From Thermoplasmata archaeon (lineage in GTDB: Archaea; Thermoplasmatota; Thermoplasmata; Thermoplasmatales; Thermoplasmataceae): DNA of 6,800 bases. Each line of letters starts with the position of its first letter. Position 1 is the first letter of the stretch. The stretch lies in NCBI GenBank assembly GCA_021827885.1, contig JAKAUD010000152.1:1-6800 (forward strand). The letters run 5' to 3'. The position numbers and the translations under genes are program-made. Under the pieces are notes generated by a model that was not told the origin of the DNA, did not search any database, and was given only the letters and a program-made list of their open reading frames with translations. Below are positions 1 to 5,235 of the stretch, piece after piece.

Positions 1-429
1 TGCTTGTCCAGGGATGCGATCAGGGCAGTTGAAGACGCCGTAGTGAAAGCGTTCGATGGAGAAGTTCCTGAGGGACTAGTACTGAGGGTAGACAACGGTC
101 CTCAGTACATAGCTCGGCAGTTCAGGAGCTCAATGAAACTGCTGAGAATATCCCTGGAGTACATCCAGAAACACACTCCGGAGGACAATGGTAACATTGA
201 GTCGTTCCACTCATCCCTAAAAACGGACTACGTCTGGCCATACGAATTCCAGGATTACAGGGAAGAGTCGGTTGCCATAGAGAATGCGTTCACAGATTAC
301 AATGAGAAGAGGTCACATTCCTCCGTTGATTATCTTCCTCCAAGAGTGTTCAAGAGGAAGTTCCAGAATGACCAATCGTTCAGGGAAGGCTATACCAGGA
401 AACTAGAGGTGAAAATAAATGAAAAGTGA
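1..429 (+). CDS. IS3-like transposase (OrfB type), C-terminal part, cut by the window edge
   Basis: This is the end of a DDE transposase with the retroviral-integrase (rve) fold, which cuts and joins the ends of its insertion sequence. The frame is open from base 1, so the TTG at base 4 is not the real start; the N-terminus and first catalytic Asp lie left of the window. The second catalytic Asp is in VDNGPQY (codon at 91-93) and the Glu is in GNIESFH (codon at 199-201). They are 35 residues apart, the DD(35)E spacing typical of IS3/IS481-type enzymes. The tail YNEKRSHSSVDYLPPRVF is the usual family ending, followed by a short basic tail. No frame break is seen in the visible part, so the element may be intact. 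I did not recognise its terminal inverted repeat in the bases after the stop. The minus-strand gene ending at 565 converges on it. Confidence 0.9.
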   Translation, partial: CLSRDAIRAVEDAVVKAFDGEVPEGLVLRVDNGPQYIARQFRSSMKLLRISLEYIQKHTPEDNGNIESFHSSLKTDYVWPYEFQDYREESVAIENAFTDYNEKRSHSSVDYLPPRVFKRKFQNDQSFREGYTRKLEVKINEK

Positions 430-564
430 TGAAAGTTGTTACAGTTTTCAGGGTAGCAGATCACAGTGCACTCTAAAATAGATTGAAAAGAGTCTAAATT
501 AGATATAGCTTCTCTATCAACCCATCAGATTTCTAGGTACGAACATAGTGATTTTGGCTGGTCT

Positions 565-1149
565 TTACGGTTGGCTAATAACAGTATCTTTCAATACTTG
601 AGTAAGATAAGAATTCTGCCCACAGTACTTGCATTTCACAAACGAACCATTGCTCGGAAGGTCAAGTATGGCGTGGCAATAAGGACATCTAAGAGGAATT
701 ACTACTCGGTCCCCTAGTGAAAGAATATTCTTAAGAGAAACAAAGTCCAATATGGCGGAGCTGTCAGTCCTGATTAATTCTCTCAGGCGTAACCGCATTA
801 TGAGTTCAGCTAGGTTGAATACAGATATCTCTGGAGGAGAACTCTCATACAAATCGAAAAGGAAAGTGTTCGTAAATGTTAGCCTCAGGACATCACGGAG
901 TTTCTTTCCTACTAAAAGATTTGTATCTACACTTATTCCAGTAAGGTCAGTCAATGCTCTGATAAGCGATAAATGGCCAATATCTTGATCGTAGAACAGA
1001 ATACGACGGTTGGTGATTAATAATATACCCAAACTGTCATCAGGCAGGATTTTACCTTTCCCAGTGGCCTGAATGGATTCGTTGGGTGAAAGCAGCAATT
1101 TACTCCCAAAAGGATTCGATACCGATTTGTCTTCTGGTTCTTGACCCAT
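565..1149 (-). CDS. PH-like domain protein with C-terminal zinc ribbon
   Basis: Predicted 194-residue soluble protein. After a short polar N-terminus, residues about 20-120 fit a bacterial/archaeal PH-like (GRAM-like) domain: LGILLITNRRILFY (about 40-53) is the typical strand 'L.LTNRRLLFY', followed by alternating beta strands and a closing helix (FNLAELIMRLRLRELI). A zinc ribbon follows, with Cys pairs at 155/158 (CPYC) and 173/176 (CKYC). Such domains in other proteins bind lipids or proteins, but the partner here is unknown. I chose the ATG at 1149. It is preceded by GGGGATC, close to the archaeal ribosome-binding consensus GGTGATC, at a spacing of about 5-8 bases, and starts 11 bases after the upstream stop. 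A GTG at 1194 is also possible; it adds 15 residues and overlaps the upstream gene by 34 bases, but its AGGA lies directly against the start. Probably co-transcribed with the membrane zinc-ribbon gene at 1874-1161. T-rich sequence on the minus strand near 490-475 may end the transcript. Function unknown. Confidence 0.8.
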   Translation of the reverse strand: MGQEPEDKSVSNPFGSKLLLSPNESIQATGKGKILPDDSLGILLITNRRILFYDQDIGHLSLIRALTDLTGISVDTNLLVGKKLRDVLRLTFTNTFLFDLYESSPPEISVFNLAELIMRLRLRELIRTDSSAILDFVSLKNILSLGDRVVIPLRCPYCHAILDLPSNGSFVKCKYCGQNSYLTQVLKDTVISQP

Positions 1150-1160
1150 CTTATGATCCC

Positions 1161-1874
1161 CTAATAACTCTTTAAATGACTTACAGATTCCCACTCCTTA
1201 TTACAATACTTGCATCGAAAGTGCTCGAGATAGTCGCTGTACGTCACAAGTGCTGTTCTGGGAACCTGAGAAGTTGATGATGCTCGGGACGTACTGCCGT
1301 CGCTGTTTCTTATTGTTGTTTCTGTCACCACATTGTCATTTACCGTCTCCCAGTTTTGATAGCTTTTCAGAAGTTCTCTACCAATCTGCTCCTTAGCATA
1401 CCATCGATGGCAAGACGGGCATGACGATTTCGAACCAAAATATGCAATCGTTGTTGAGATGATTAAAAAGATAAATCCAAAGAAAGACATTGCAAAACCT
1501 GATGATGCTATTACCTGCGAAGTACTAGTAGATGCAATTAAACCGAGAATAAATAAAATTAATCCTATCAAGAAGAGAACTATCATGGCCCTTTTTAATG
1601 CATTCCCCGAACTTTGTTTCACCTCAGTTTTAAAAGTTTTGACCGCTGATGACCGAGACTTTGAGGAAGGAGTCGGAATTTCTTTTGTCCCTGATATTGG
1701 GGAAGACGTTCGTACTTTTCTAATGAGCATTAATATAGAAGCTGTAATGATGAGTGCGACTCCCATAAGAAAGAGAAATGCTCCAACATCACCATACTGT
1801 GGGAAATATACTAATGGAATGCTTAAAATAAAGGATACTCCCCCTATAAGTAGAAGTATCGTATTTCTTGACAT
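1161..1874 (-). CDS. Four-helix membrane protein with C-terminal zinc ribbon
   Basis: Predicted 237-residue membrane protein of unknown function. Two hydrophobic hairpins are visible: helices at about 5-23 and 30-52, a Ser/Thr/Lys-rich loop of about 45 residues, then helices at about 96-114 and 124-146. The soluble C-terminal part holds a split zinc ribbon, CPSC (152/155) and CKYC (221/224), separated by a Ser/Thr-rich insertion. The ending FRCKYCNKEWE resembles the 'yRCkyCghEWe' end of zinc-ribbon tails found on small membrane proteins. I chose the ATG at 1874; a TTG directly before it (1877) would add one residue. There is no good ribosome-binding site, but a TATA-like box centred near 1904 lies about 30 bases upstream, which fits a leaderless or nearly leaderless mRNA. 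It is the first gene of a probable two-gene unit with the PH-like/zinc-ribbon protein, so the two products may act together at the membrane; that is inference from gene order and shared zinc ribbons. Confidence 0.82.
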   Translation of the reverse strand: MSRNTILLLIGGVSFILSIPLVYFPQYGDVGAFLFLMGVALIITASILMLIRKVRTSSPISGTKEIPTPSSKSRSSAVKTFKTEVKQSSGNALKRAMIVLFLIGLILFILGLIASTSTSQVIASSGFAMSFFGFIFLIISTTIAYFGSKSSCPSCHRWYAKEQIGRELLKSYQNWETVNDNVVTETTIRNSDGSTSRASSTSQVPRTALVTYSDYLEHFRCKYCNKEWESVSHLKSY

Positions 1875-1898
1875 CAATTAAGAGAATTCCCAATAATT

Positions 1899-1909
1899 GT
1901 ATATAATTT
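1899..1909 (-). promoter_or_regulatory. TATA-like box for the membrane/PH gene pair
   Basis: The minus strand reads AAATTATATAC here. Its centre is about 30 bases before the ATG at 1874, the distance expected for an archaeal TATA box that yields a very short leader. The first gene has no clear ribosome-binding site, which agrees with this. Confidence 0.5.
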
Positions 1910-1956
1910 GTCCTCTTCACAACTGATTTATGAAAGTCCAAAGATACCGTGCTGAT

Positions 1957-1970
1957 ATATAGTACTATAT
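1957..1970. repeat. Perfect 14-bp palindrome ATATAGTACTATAT
   Basis: ATATAGTACTATAT is its own reverse complement. It lies about 50-60 bases upstream of the TATA-like box of the minus-strand gene pair and could bind a dimeric regulator. It is AT-rich, so chance is a real possibility. Confidence 0.35.
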
Positions 1971-2148
1971 TAGCTACTGGAAGCAGATGATTTCTGTCAG
2001 TGCGAAATTAACGGGTCAACATTGGCCTTATGACGTTTGATCTTCCAAAGCATTCTTGTTGACTAATAAAAGCGAAATAACTTCTGCTGTAGTTTCAACA
2101 AGAACAATTTCTGAAGCGGTGTGGTTAGGAGCATAGGATAGAAAGAAG

Positions 2149-2304
2149 ATGATCGAGAAAGTTGTGAAAGGTGAGTTGGATGTAAGTAAGGTTAAGGGAT
2201 ATGTAAAATCCTTATATTCTGAATTCCCACATATAGAACGTTAAAAATGACCAGCGATGGTAAATCCCCCTCACACAAAGAGGGTGCCGGACCGGTTGAG
2301 TTAA
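2149..2304 (+). pseudogene. Short ORF continuing past in-frame stops; possible gene remnant
   Basis: An ATG at 2149 opens 31 codons (MIEKVVKGELDVSKVKGYV...) ending with TAA at 2242-2244. After that stop and a TGA, the same frame reopens with an ATG at 2257 and gives MVNPPHTKRVPDRLS up to a TAA at 2302. The first part looks like ordinary protein: charged, with helix-like spacing, and with a loose likeness to the 'KVVkGElsV..A' start of transposase helix-turn-helix regions. I cannot name a family. The in-frame stops suggest a decayed gene rather than a working one; a real 31-residue peptide is possible but has only weak start signals. Confidence 0.2.
2268..2295. repeat. GC-rich hairpin followed by CCGGACCGG
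   Basis: CCCTC (2268-2272) pairs with GAGGG (2280-2284) across a 7-base loop, and directly after it comes CCGGACCGG (2287-2295). This stands out as a GC-rich patch in an AT-rich intergenic stretch. It could be an RNA fold, a transcription end or the edge of a mobile element. No longer run of T follows on the plus strand. Confidence 0.3.
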
Positions 2305-2442
2305 TCACGTATGCATGAAGACAATTTATCTCCATAAACGCAAAGGATCGATCTATTAAAGAAATAAAGAAGTATGATTGTTGTGCTGTTCATGGTAGTT
2401 TGAGACAAATGCGAAATAAATTAAGATACAGGACCTGCTATT

Positions 2443-2645
2443 TCACCTCCTTTTTCTTATGTTCATGTTTCTCCCCTTCCTTTTCATTCCTCCAATCCTT
2501 AACTTCTCCTCCCTTGTATATAGCAACTCATCAGGGATTGACCCTGTCGTAGTCCCTTGGAGTAATGTAGCTGAGAGAGGCGCGTATCCTCTCTTTGTTG
2601 TACAGGTGCACAATCATATTTCCCTCTTTGCATCCTAATAGTCCA
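2443..2645 (-). pseudogene. Relic of an IS3-like transposase, C-terminal fragment
   Basis: The minus strand encodes VHLYNKERIRASLSYITPRD (within about 2620-2540), the typical C-terminal signature of IS3/IS481-type transposases (YN..RiHsSLgY.TPrey). It matches the last part of the transposase at 1-429 in pattern but not closely. The catalytic DNG and IESFH segments are missing: the open frame upstream (to 2737) does not resemble transposase. After RVNP the frame meets two TGA codons (2533-2528). Moving one base on gives DELLYTREEKLRIGG and a basic tail ending at TGA 2445-2443, which aligns with the REGYTRKLEVKI tail of the first transposase. It thus looks truncated at its 5' side and broken by a one-base insertion near 2530. 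It is not functional and is opposite in direction to the transposase at the left edge. Confidence 0.6.
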
Positions 2646-2767
2646 TGATTACGATGGGAGGTTATAGTAATGAAAAACAGGCTAAAAGGATCGAAGTCGT
2701 CAACAGTTTCAGATTCAAAGACCAGAATTAGCCACATCTATTTTGTTCACCTTTCTTCATATTTGTG

Positions 2768-2776
2768 CTTTAATTT
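2768..2776 (+). promoter_or_regulatory. TATA-like box upstream of the 2810 membrane gene
   Basis: CTTTAATTT is the best archaeal TATA-like box before this gene. Its centre is about 38 bases before the ATG, which would give a leader of roughly 10-13 bases. Confidence 0.35.
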
Positions 2777-2781
2777 GCAAA

Positions 2782-2795
2782 ATCTTGATCAAGAT
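2782..2795. promoter_or_regulatory. Perfect 14-bp palindrome ATCTTGATCAAGAT, candidate operator
   Basis: ATCTTGATCAAGAT equals its own reverse complement and sits between the TATA-like box (2768-2776) and the ATG at 2810, across or just before the likely transcription start. A dimeric repressor bound here would block the transcription machinery. The GGAG at 2796-2799 follows directly. Confidence 0.45.
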
Positions 2796-2809
2796 GGAGA
2801 GTCTGCAGA

Positions 2810-3367
2810 ATGAGCATAACAGATGACAAAATCTACTCTTCTTACGAGGGAAAGCAGTACCTGGCGCACTTTCTCGCCATAGTTTTAGGGGTTGTGATGC
2901 TATCAGCAGGAGTTCTTACAGGTTTGATCACGTGGTCAGTACTGTTCTTCGCGATAGACATTTACTTTTCTTTCAGCATAAAGAGACGCCTTTATCCGTA
3001 CGTAGAACAGCACTATTTTGAATCAATAGTCCACTGGGTTAAGGATGAACAGATGGGTGTGCTGCCCATCATCTATTCAATAGGCGTTATCATCTTCGTC
3101 ATATTTTGGTATGGAATACTATTGCTCGGTTCTGGATACAACACGAACTCAATGGCAGAAGCAAGTATGCTAATAATTGCACTGTTTCTCCTGATGTTCC
3201 CAATTCTCTTTGGATTTCTTGGAGCTCAGGGTATGGCCAGAAGACATGAAGATGAACGCTCCTGGAAGAAAGCCAGGCACTGGGGAGCTATATATTGCGT
3301 TCTGGCAGTCATAATAATCGGATACATACTTTATAAGATCGCTCAGGCCGATAAAGGGAGTGAGTGA
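2810..3367 (+). CDS. Membrane protein with about five transmembrane helices
   Basis: Predicted 185-residue integral membrane protein; I do not recognise the family. After a short polar N-terminus (MSITDDKIYSSYEGKQYL), hydrophobic segments lie at about 18-38, 39-56, 86-107, 118-140 and 158-176. The second ends in KRR, and the loop between helices 2 and 3 (about 57-85) is charged and holds two His and several aromatic residues. A strongly charged loop follows helix 4 (ARRHEDERSWKKARH, 143-157). There is no signal-peptide cleavage site, no CxxC pair and no obvious catalytic motif. The ATG at 2810 is the first in frame and has GGAG ten bases before it. A TATA-like box and a 14-bp palindrome upstream suggest a promoter of its own that may be regulated. 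The gene downstream starts 63 bases later with its own promoter-like box. Confidence 0.78.
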   Translation: MSITDDKIYSSYEGKQYLAHFLAIVLGVVMLSAGVLTGLITWSVLFFAIDIYFSFSIKRRLYPYVEQHYFESIVHWVKDEQMGVLPIIYSIGVIIFVIFWYGILLLGSGYNTNSMAEASMLIIALFLLMFPILFGFLGAQGMARRHEDERSWKKARHWGAIYCVLAVIIIGYILYKIAQADKGSE

Positions 3368-3400
3368 ACAGTACTGTCGTTAATGGTCCATCTGAACAAG

Positions 3401-3413
3401 ATTTAACTACATA
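3401..3413 (+). promoter_or_regulatory. TATA-like box for the 3431 gene
   Basis: ATTTAACTACATA contains a TATA-like element centred near 3405, about 26 bases before the ATG at 3431. With no ribosome-binding site in front of that ATG, this fits a leaderless transcript. Confidence 0.45.
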
Positions 3414-3430
3414 TAGAGCATCTTTAGCAT

Positions 3431-3916
3431 ATGTCAAGGAGTGAATCAGAACGAAAACTCATTGTGAACTTCTGGGAAAAGACTCTGCGAAACATAATAA
3501 GAGAGGCAGCATGGATGGATACAGAGGATGAGGTAGGCATGTTAGCTGAGGAGGTGCTGGTAAACGTTGACCCAGATAGTTTCGATCTGTATTTTCAGCC
3601 TACATATGACAGTTTCGGGGTGGGATTATCAAAAACTATTAATAACGAGCACTGGGCCAAGGATGCAATAGCAGACGCTCTCTCCCATCTTATTCATCTT
3701 ACTGCTGGCGAAGAGTTATACATTCGTACGATGCTGCTGCACTTTACCGTAGGCAGCCAGAAGGTAAAGGATGAAGGGAGTTCTATTGAGGATGCAGTCA
3801 AAGAATACCTGAAAAAATATCCCGATATGATGACGCATTGGGGGGTTTCTGTTGATAAAAACCTTGAGGACTATGCAAGGGTCTTCATCATTTTGAACTA
3901 TGATATACGAACCTGA
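3431..3916 (+). CDS. Soluble acidic orphan protein, function unknown
   Basis: Predicted 161-residue soluble, acidic protein; I do not recognise a family. The N-terminal half is largely helical (FWEKTLRNIIREAAWM, then MLAEEVLVNV), and the middle (residues 74-105) has HWAKDAIADALSHLIHLTAGEEL followed by a second hydrophobic helix. The pattern H-x(10)-HLIH-x(5)-E is only suggestive of metal binding. The C-terminal part is a charged helix (SSIEDAVKEYLKKYPDMM) and a final segment ending in NYDIRT. There is no membrane segment, signal peptide or Cys pair. The ATG at 3431 is the first in frame, lacks a ribosome-binding site and lies about 26 bases after a TATA-like box, so it is probably leaderless. 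It follows the five-helix membrane gene in the same direction but appears to be transcribed separately. Base composition is similar to its neighbours. Confidence 0.75.
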   Translation: MSRSESERKLIVNFWEKTLRNIIREAAWMDTEDEVGMLAEEVLVNVDPDSFDLYFQPTYDSFGVGLSKTINNEHWAKDAIADALSHLIHLTAGEELYIRTMLLHFTVGSQKVKDEGSSIEDAVKEYLKKYPDMMTHWGVSVDKNLEDYARVFIILNYDIRT

Positions 3917-3918
3917 GT

Positions 3919-3938
3919 TATATTTTCCATTTCTTTAT
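3919..3938 (+). terminator. T-rich tract after the 3431 gene
   Basis: Just after the TGA at 3914-3916 the plus strand has runs TTTT, TTT and CTTT within 20 bases. Archaeal transcription often ends at such T-rich tracts without a hairpin. Confidence 0.35.
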
Positions 3939-4048
3939 AACTATGAAGATTTTTGGTTGACTTGAGCAAAGTGGTAGAGTAACGATATCCTACCTTTTGT
4001 TCTGTCGTGGGATAGGCTGATTAAACGTATGCAGAAATGTGACTGCAA

Positions 4049-4071
4049 GAAATTCTTGTAAAGAGAATTTC
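4049..4071. repeat. Inverted repeat GAAATTCT / AGAATTTC with 7-base loop
   Basis: A perfect 8-bp stem: GAAATTCT at 4049-4056 pairs with AGAATTTC at 4064-4071 across TGTAAAG. It lies in a gene-free stretch. It could be an RNA hairpin or a protein-binding site; its role is unknown. Confidence 0.4.
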
Positions 4072-4226
4072 CAGATTCCTACATTTTGCAACATCTTTCT
4101 AGCATGAATTACCCTTGAGTTATAAAACAGATGCCAGCCTTAAGGATCCCTAACTGGGTACAACTCAATAAACCAAGAAATATTCAGCGGAACTGCGTTA
4201 AGGTGCGAAGGGATATGTTGGTTAAG

Positions 4227-4262
4227 GCCCTAGGGCAGTCACAGCCATCCCATTGAATGGCT
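4227..4262. repeat. Palindrome GCCCTAGGGC followed by AGCCAT/ATGGCT hairpin
   Basis: GCCCTAGGGC (4227-4236) is a perfect 10-bp palindrome. Seven bases later AGCCAT (4243-4248) pairs with ATGGCT (4257-4262) over an 8-base loop. The clustering, and GC content above the surroundings, suggest a structured RNA, terminator or mobile-element end, but nothing identifies which. Confidence 0.3.
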
Positions 4263-4270
4263 TTGCGGAG

Positions 4271-4360
4271 TCATTTTAAGGATGGAATAGTTAGTCTTCC
4301 ATGCTGCATAATTTTCCACTCTATGATTTCTGCTGGAATAATTAGAACATCGCTGACCAT
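4271..4360 (-). CDS. Possible 29-residue ORF just after the zinc-ribbon gene
   Basis: On the minus strand, an ATG at 4360 lies 7 bases after the stop codon of the 4955-4368 gene and opens 29 codons (MVSDVLIIPAEIIEWK..., ending TIPSLK). The frame is also open further upstream, overlapping the end of that gene in the +1 phase. The composition looks protein-like and the close spacing suggests translational coupling. It could instead be the former C-terminus of the upstream gene, cut off by a frameshift, or chance. No ribosome-binding site is clear. Confidence 0.2.
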   Translation of the reverse strand: MVSDVLIIPAEIIEWKIMQHGRLTIPSLK

Positions 4361-4367
4361 TTCATGA

Positions 4368-4955
4368 TTAGGGCATAATGACATCGTCATTACAGCCGTT
4401 AGGGCATCTCCACCATTTCCCTTTACCCTTCCTAGCGTAAATGCCATTATGAATTGGAGTTAAGGACCAGTATTCACCACAGTTGTTGCACGCGTAATAT
4501 AAAAAGCTCTTTGGACATATTCTTTTAATCCTAGCCTTTTTCAGGAGTTCTTTGTTATCTGAAAAATATCTCTTTTTTGTGTACCAGTCAGCCCGGCCAT
4601 CTCGGCGGAACCAATCCTCGTAAGCATTCGTTCCTTTGAGTTCTGTGAAAATCTTGCGGTACTCTCGTTTTCTACGAGATATGACCTGTGTTTCGTGATC
4701 TTGAGAAAAATATGGAATATGGAGACCATCGTGTGTTTTATTGTCACTCCCATCTTTAATCCAGTGCTCAAGATCTAGAAGGTCTTCGATATAAATTTTG
4801 TCTTCTGGATTTGAGCGATCAGACTTCTTTATTTCGTCCCGCACAAACTTGGATTTCACTTTATTCAGGTCCCATTTTTCAGGTTCAGTTTCTTCATACT
4901 CGATTCGGATTACTTGAAATCTTTTACCATTCGACGGTTGTTTGCTGGGTTTCAT
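4368..4955 (-). CDS. Charged orphan protein with C-terminal zinc ribbon
   Basis: Predicted 195-residue soluble, very charged protein (rich in Lys, Arg, Asp, Glu and Trp); I do not recognise the family. Residues 1-110 hold a strand (RFQVIRIEYEE) and Lys/Glu-rich helices. The segment 112-147 is basic and aromatic (YEDWFRRDGRADWYTKKRYF). The C-terminus has a zinc ribbon: CNNCGEYW (Cys 156/159) and, after a basic loop, WWRCPNGC (Cys 184/188). The second knuckle has three residues between its cysteines instead of two. Zinc ribbon plus basic surface would suit nucleic-acid binding, which is inference only. The ATG at 4955 is the only start near the N-terminus; AT-rich, promoter-like sequence lies directly upstream. 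The TAA at 4370-4368 is followed closely by a possible 29-residue ORF. Its neighbours are insertion-element debris, so it may be horizontally acquired. Confidence 0.72.
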   Translation of the reverse strand: MKPSKQPSNGKRFQVIRIEYEETEPEKWDLNKVKSKFVRDEIKKSDRSNPEDKIYIEDLLDLEHWIKDGSDNKTHDGLHIPYFSQDHETQVISRRKREYRKIFTELKGTNAYEDWFRRDGRADWYTKKRYFSDNKELLKKARIKRICPKSFLYYACNNCGEYWSLTPIHNGIYARKGKGKWWRCPNGCNDDVIMP

Positions 4956-4962
4956 ATCTTAC

Positions 4963-4992
4963 AGATATATAATAAACAACAGAAATATGAAG
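4963..4992 (-). promoter_or_regulatory. AT-rich promoter-like region of the 4955 gene
   Basis: The minus strand before the ATG at 4955 reads CATATTTC (about 4989-4982) and then TTTATTATATATC (about 4975-4963). The first is about 30 bases from the start, which suits a leaderless mRNA. The second is the better TATA match, but at 14 bases from the start it would place transcription inside the gene. Which one is used cannot be told from sequence. Confidence 0.3.
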
Positions 4993-5034
4993 CTTGCCGA
5001 GCATTTCTTAAAACCCTCTCCCTGAACAAAATTT

Positions 5035-5235
5035 GGTATCAACAACCCTAATTCATGTGCAAACATTGGTTCATTACGGACCTCGTGAGCTACGGCATGA
5101 ACGGGTAGGTACGAGCAGCTTAACAACTGCAGGGATAAGCCTGCTGAAATCGAGAACGTCATACAATGGGGGGAATCTAAAATCACTTGAGAGGCAGCGG
5201 GTTGGGTAGTCAAAGCGAATGATTTCAACAAAGTC
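5035..5235 (+). pseudogene. Possible decayed 3' end of an IS605-type tnpB gene
   Basis: Fragments in different plus-strand frames recall the end of TnpB, the RNA-guided nuclease of IS200/IS605 elements: NNPNSCAN (about 5040-5063), like the 'vnP..tS..C..CG' zinc-finger start; SLTTAGI (about 5117-5137), like the 'ttAG' linker; CRDKPAEIENVIQWGESKI (about 5127-5183) and EAAGWVVKANDF (about 5189-5224), like the poorly conserved 'kpvE...EAgs..k.Ea.dF' tail. The frames change between fragments and stops interrupt them, so it cannot make a protein. The minus-strand ORF covering the same bases (5231-4959) is judged a shadow. The resemblance is by eye and weak in each piece; only the order supports it. 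Confidence 0.27.

Larger units (their letters stand above)
1880..2442. other. Region without an intact gene
   Basis: About 560 bases between the promoter of the minus-strand pair and a transposase relic. I see no intact gene of normal size on either strand. It contains the promoter-like box and palindrome listed separately, a 31-codon plus-strand ORF followed by in-frame stops, and a short GC-rich hairpin. Further right, around 2323-2420, a plus-strand frame is open but has no start codon of its own and no family I recognise. The stretch most likely holds decayed genes or mobile-element debris. Confidence 0.5.
3940..4270. other. Gene-free stretch with several inverted repeats
   Basis: About 330 bases with stops in every frame and no product I recognise. 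Three self-complementary sites stand out: an 8-bp stem at 4049-4071, the 10-bp palindrome GCCCTAGGGC at 4227-4236, and a 6-bp stem (AGCCAT/ATGGCT) at 4243-4262. The last two sit within 36 bases and may mark an element end or an RNA fold. I found no tRNA, whose T-arm sequence is absent. Confidence 0.4.

Noticed and set aside
430..480. 15-codon ORF whose ATG overlaps the transposase stop (TGATG)
   Set aside because: Too short to judge, with no recognisable product. Such overlaps are common by chance.
752..988. Plus-strand open frame of 78 codons
   Set aside because: It lies wholly opposite the PH-like/zinc-ribbon gene, whose protein shows recognisable features, and the plus-strand product resembles nothing.
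1459..1881. Plus-strand open frame of 140 codons
   Set aside because: It is the complement of the four-helix membrane protein gene. Its Lys/Ile-rich composition is what antisense of hydrophobic codons gives.
3960..4000. AAAGTGGTAGAGTA, which looks like a tRNA D-arm
   Set aside because: No matching acceptor stem, anticodon arm or GTTCRANNC T-arm lies at the right distance.
4541..4771. Minus-strand open frame of 76 codons inside the zinc-ribbon gene
   Set aside because: It is an alternative frame of the 4955-4368 gene, with no start signal and no recognisable motif.
4959..5231. Minus-strand open frame of 90 codons
   Set aside because: Low-complexity Ser/Leu-rich product with no family. Its opposite strand better resembles a decayed tnpB end. 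Its last codons run through the promoter-like region of the next gene.
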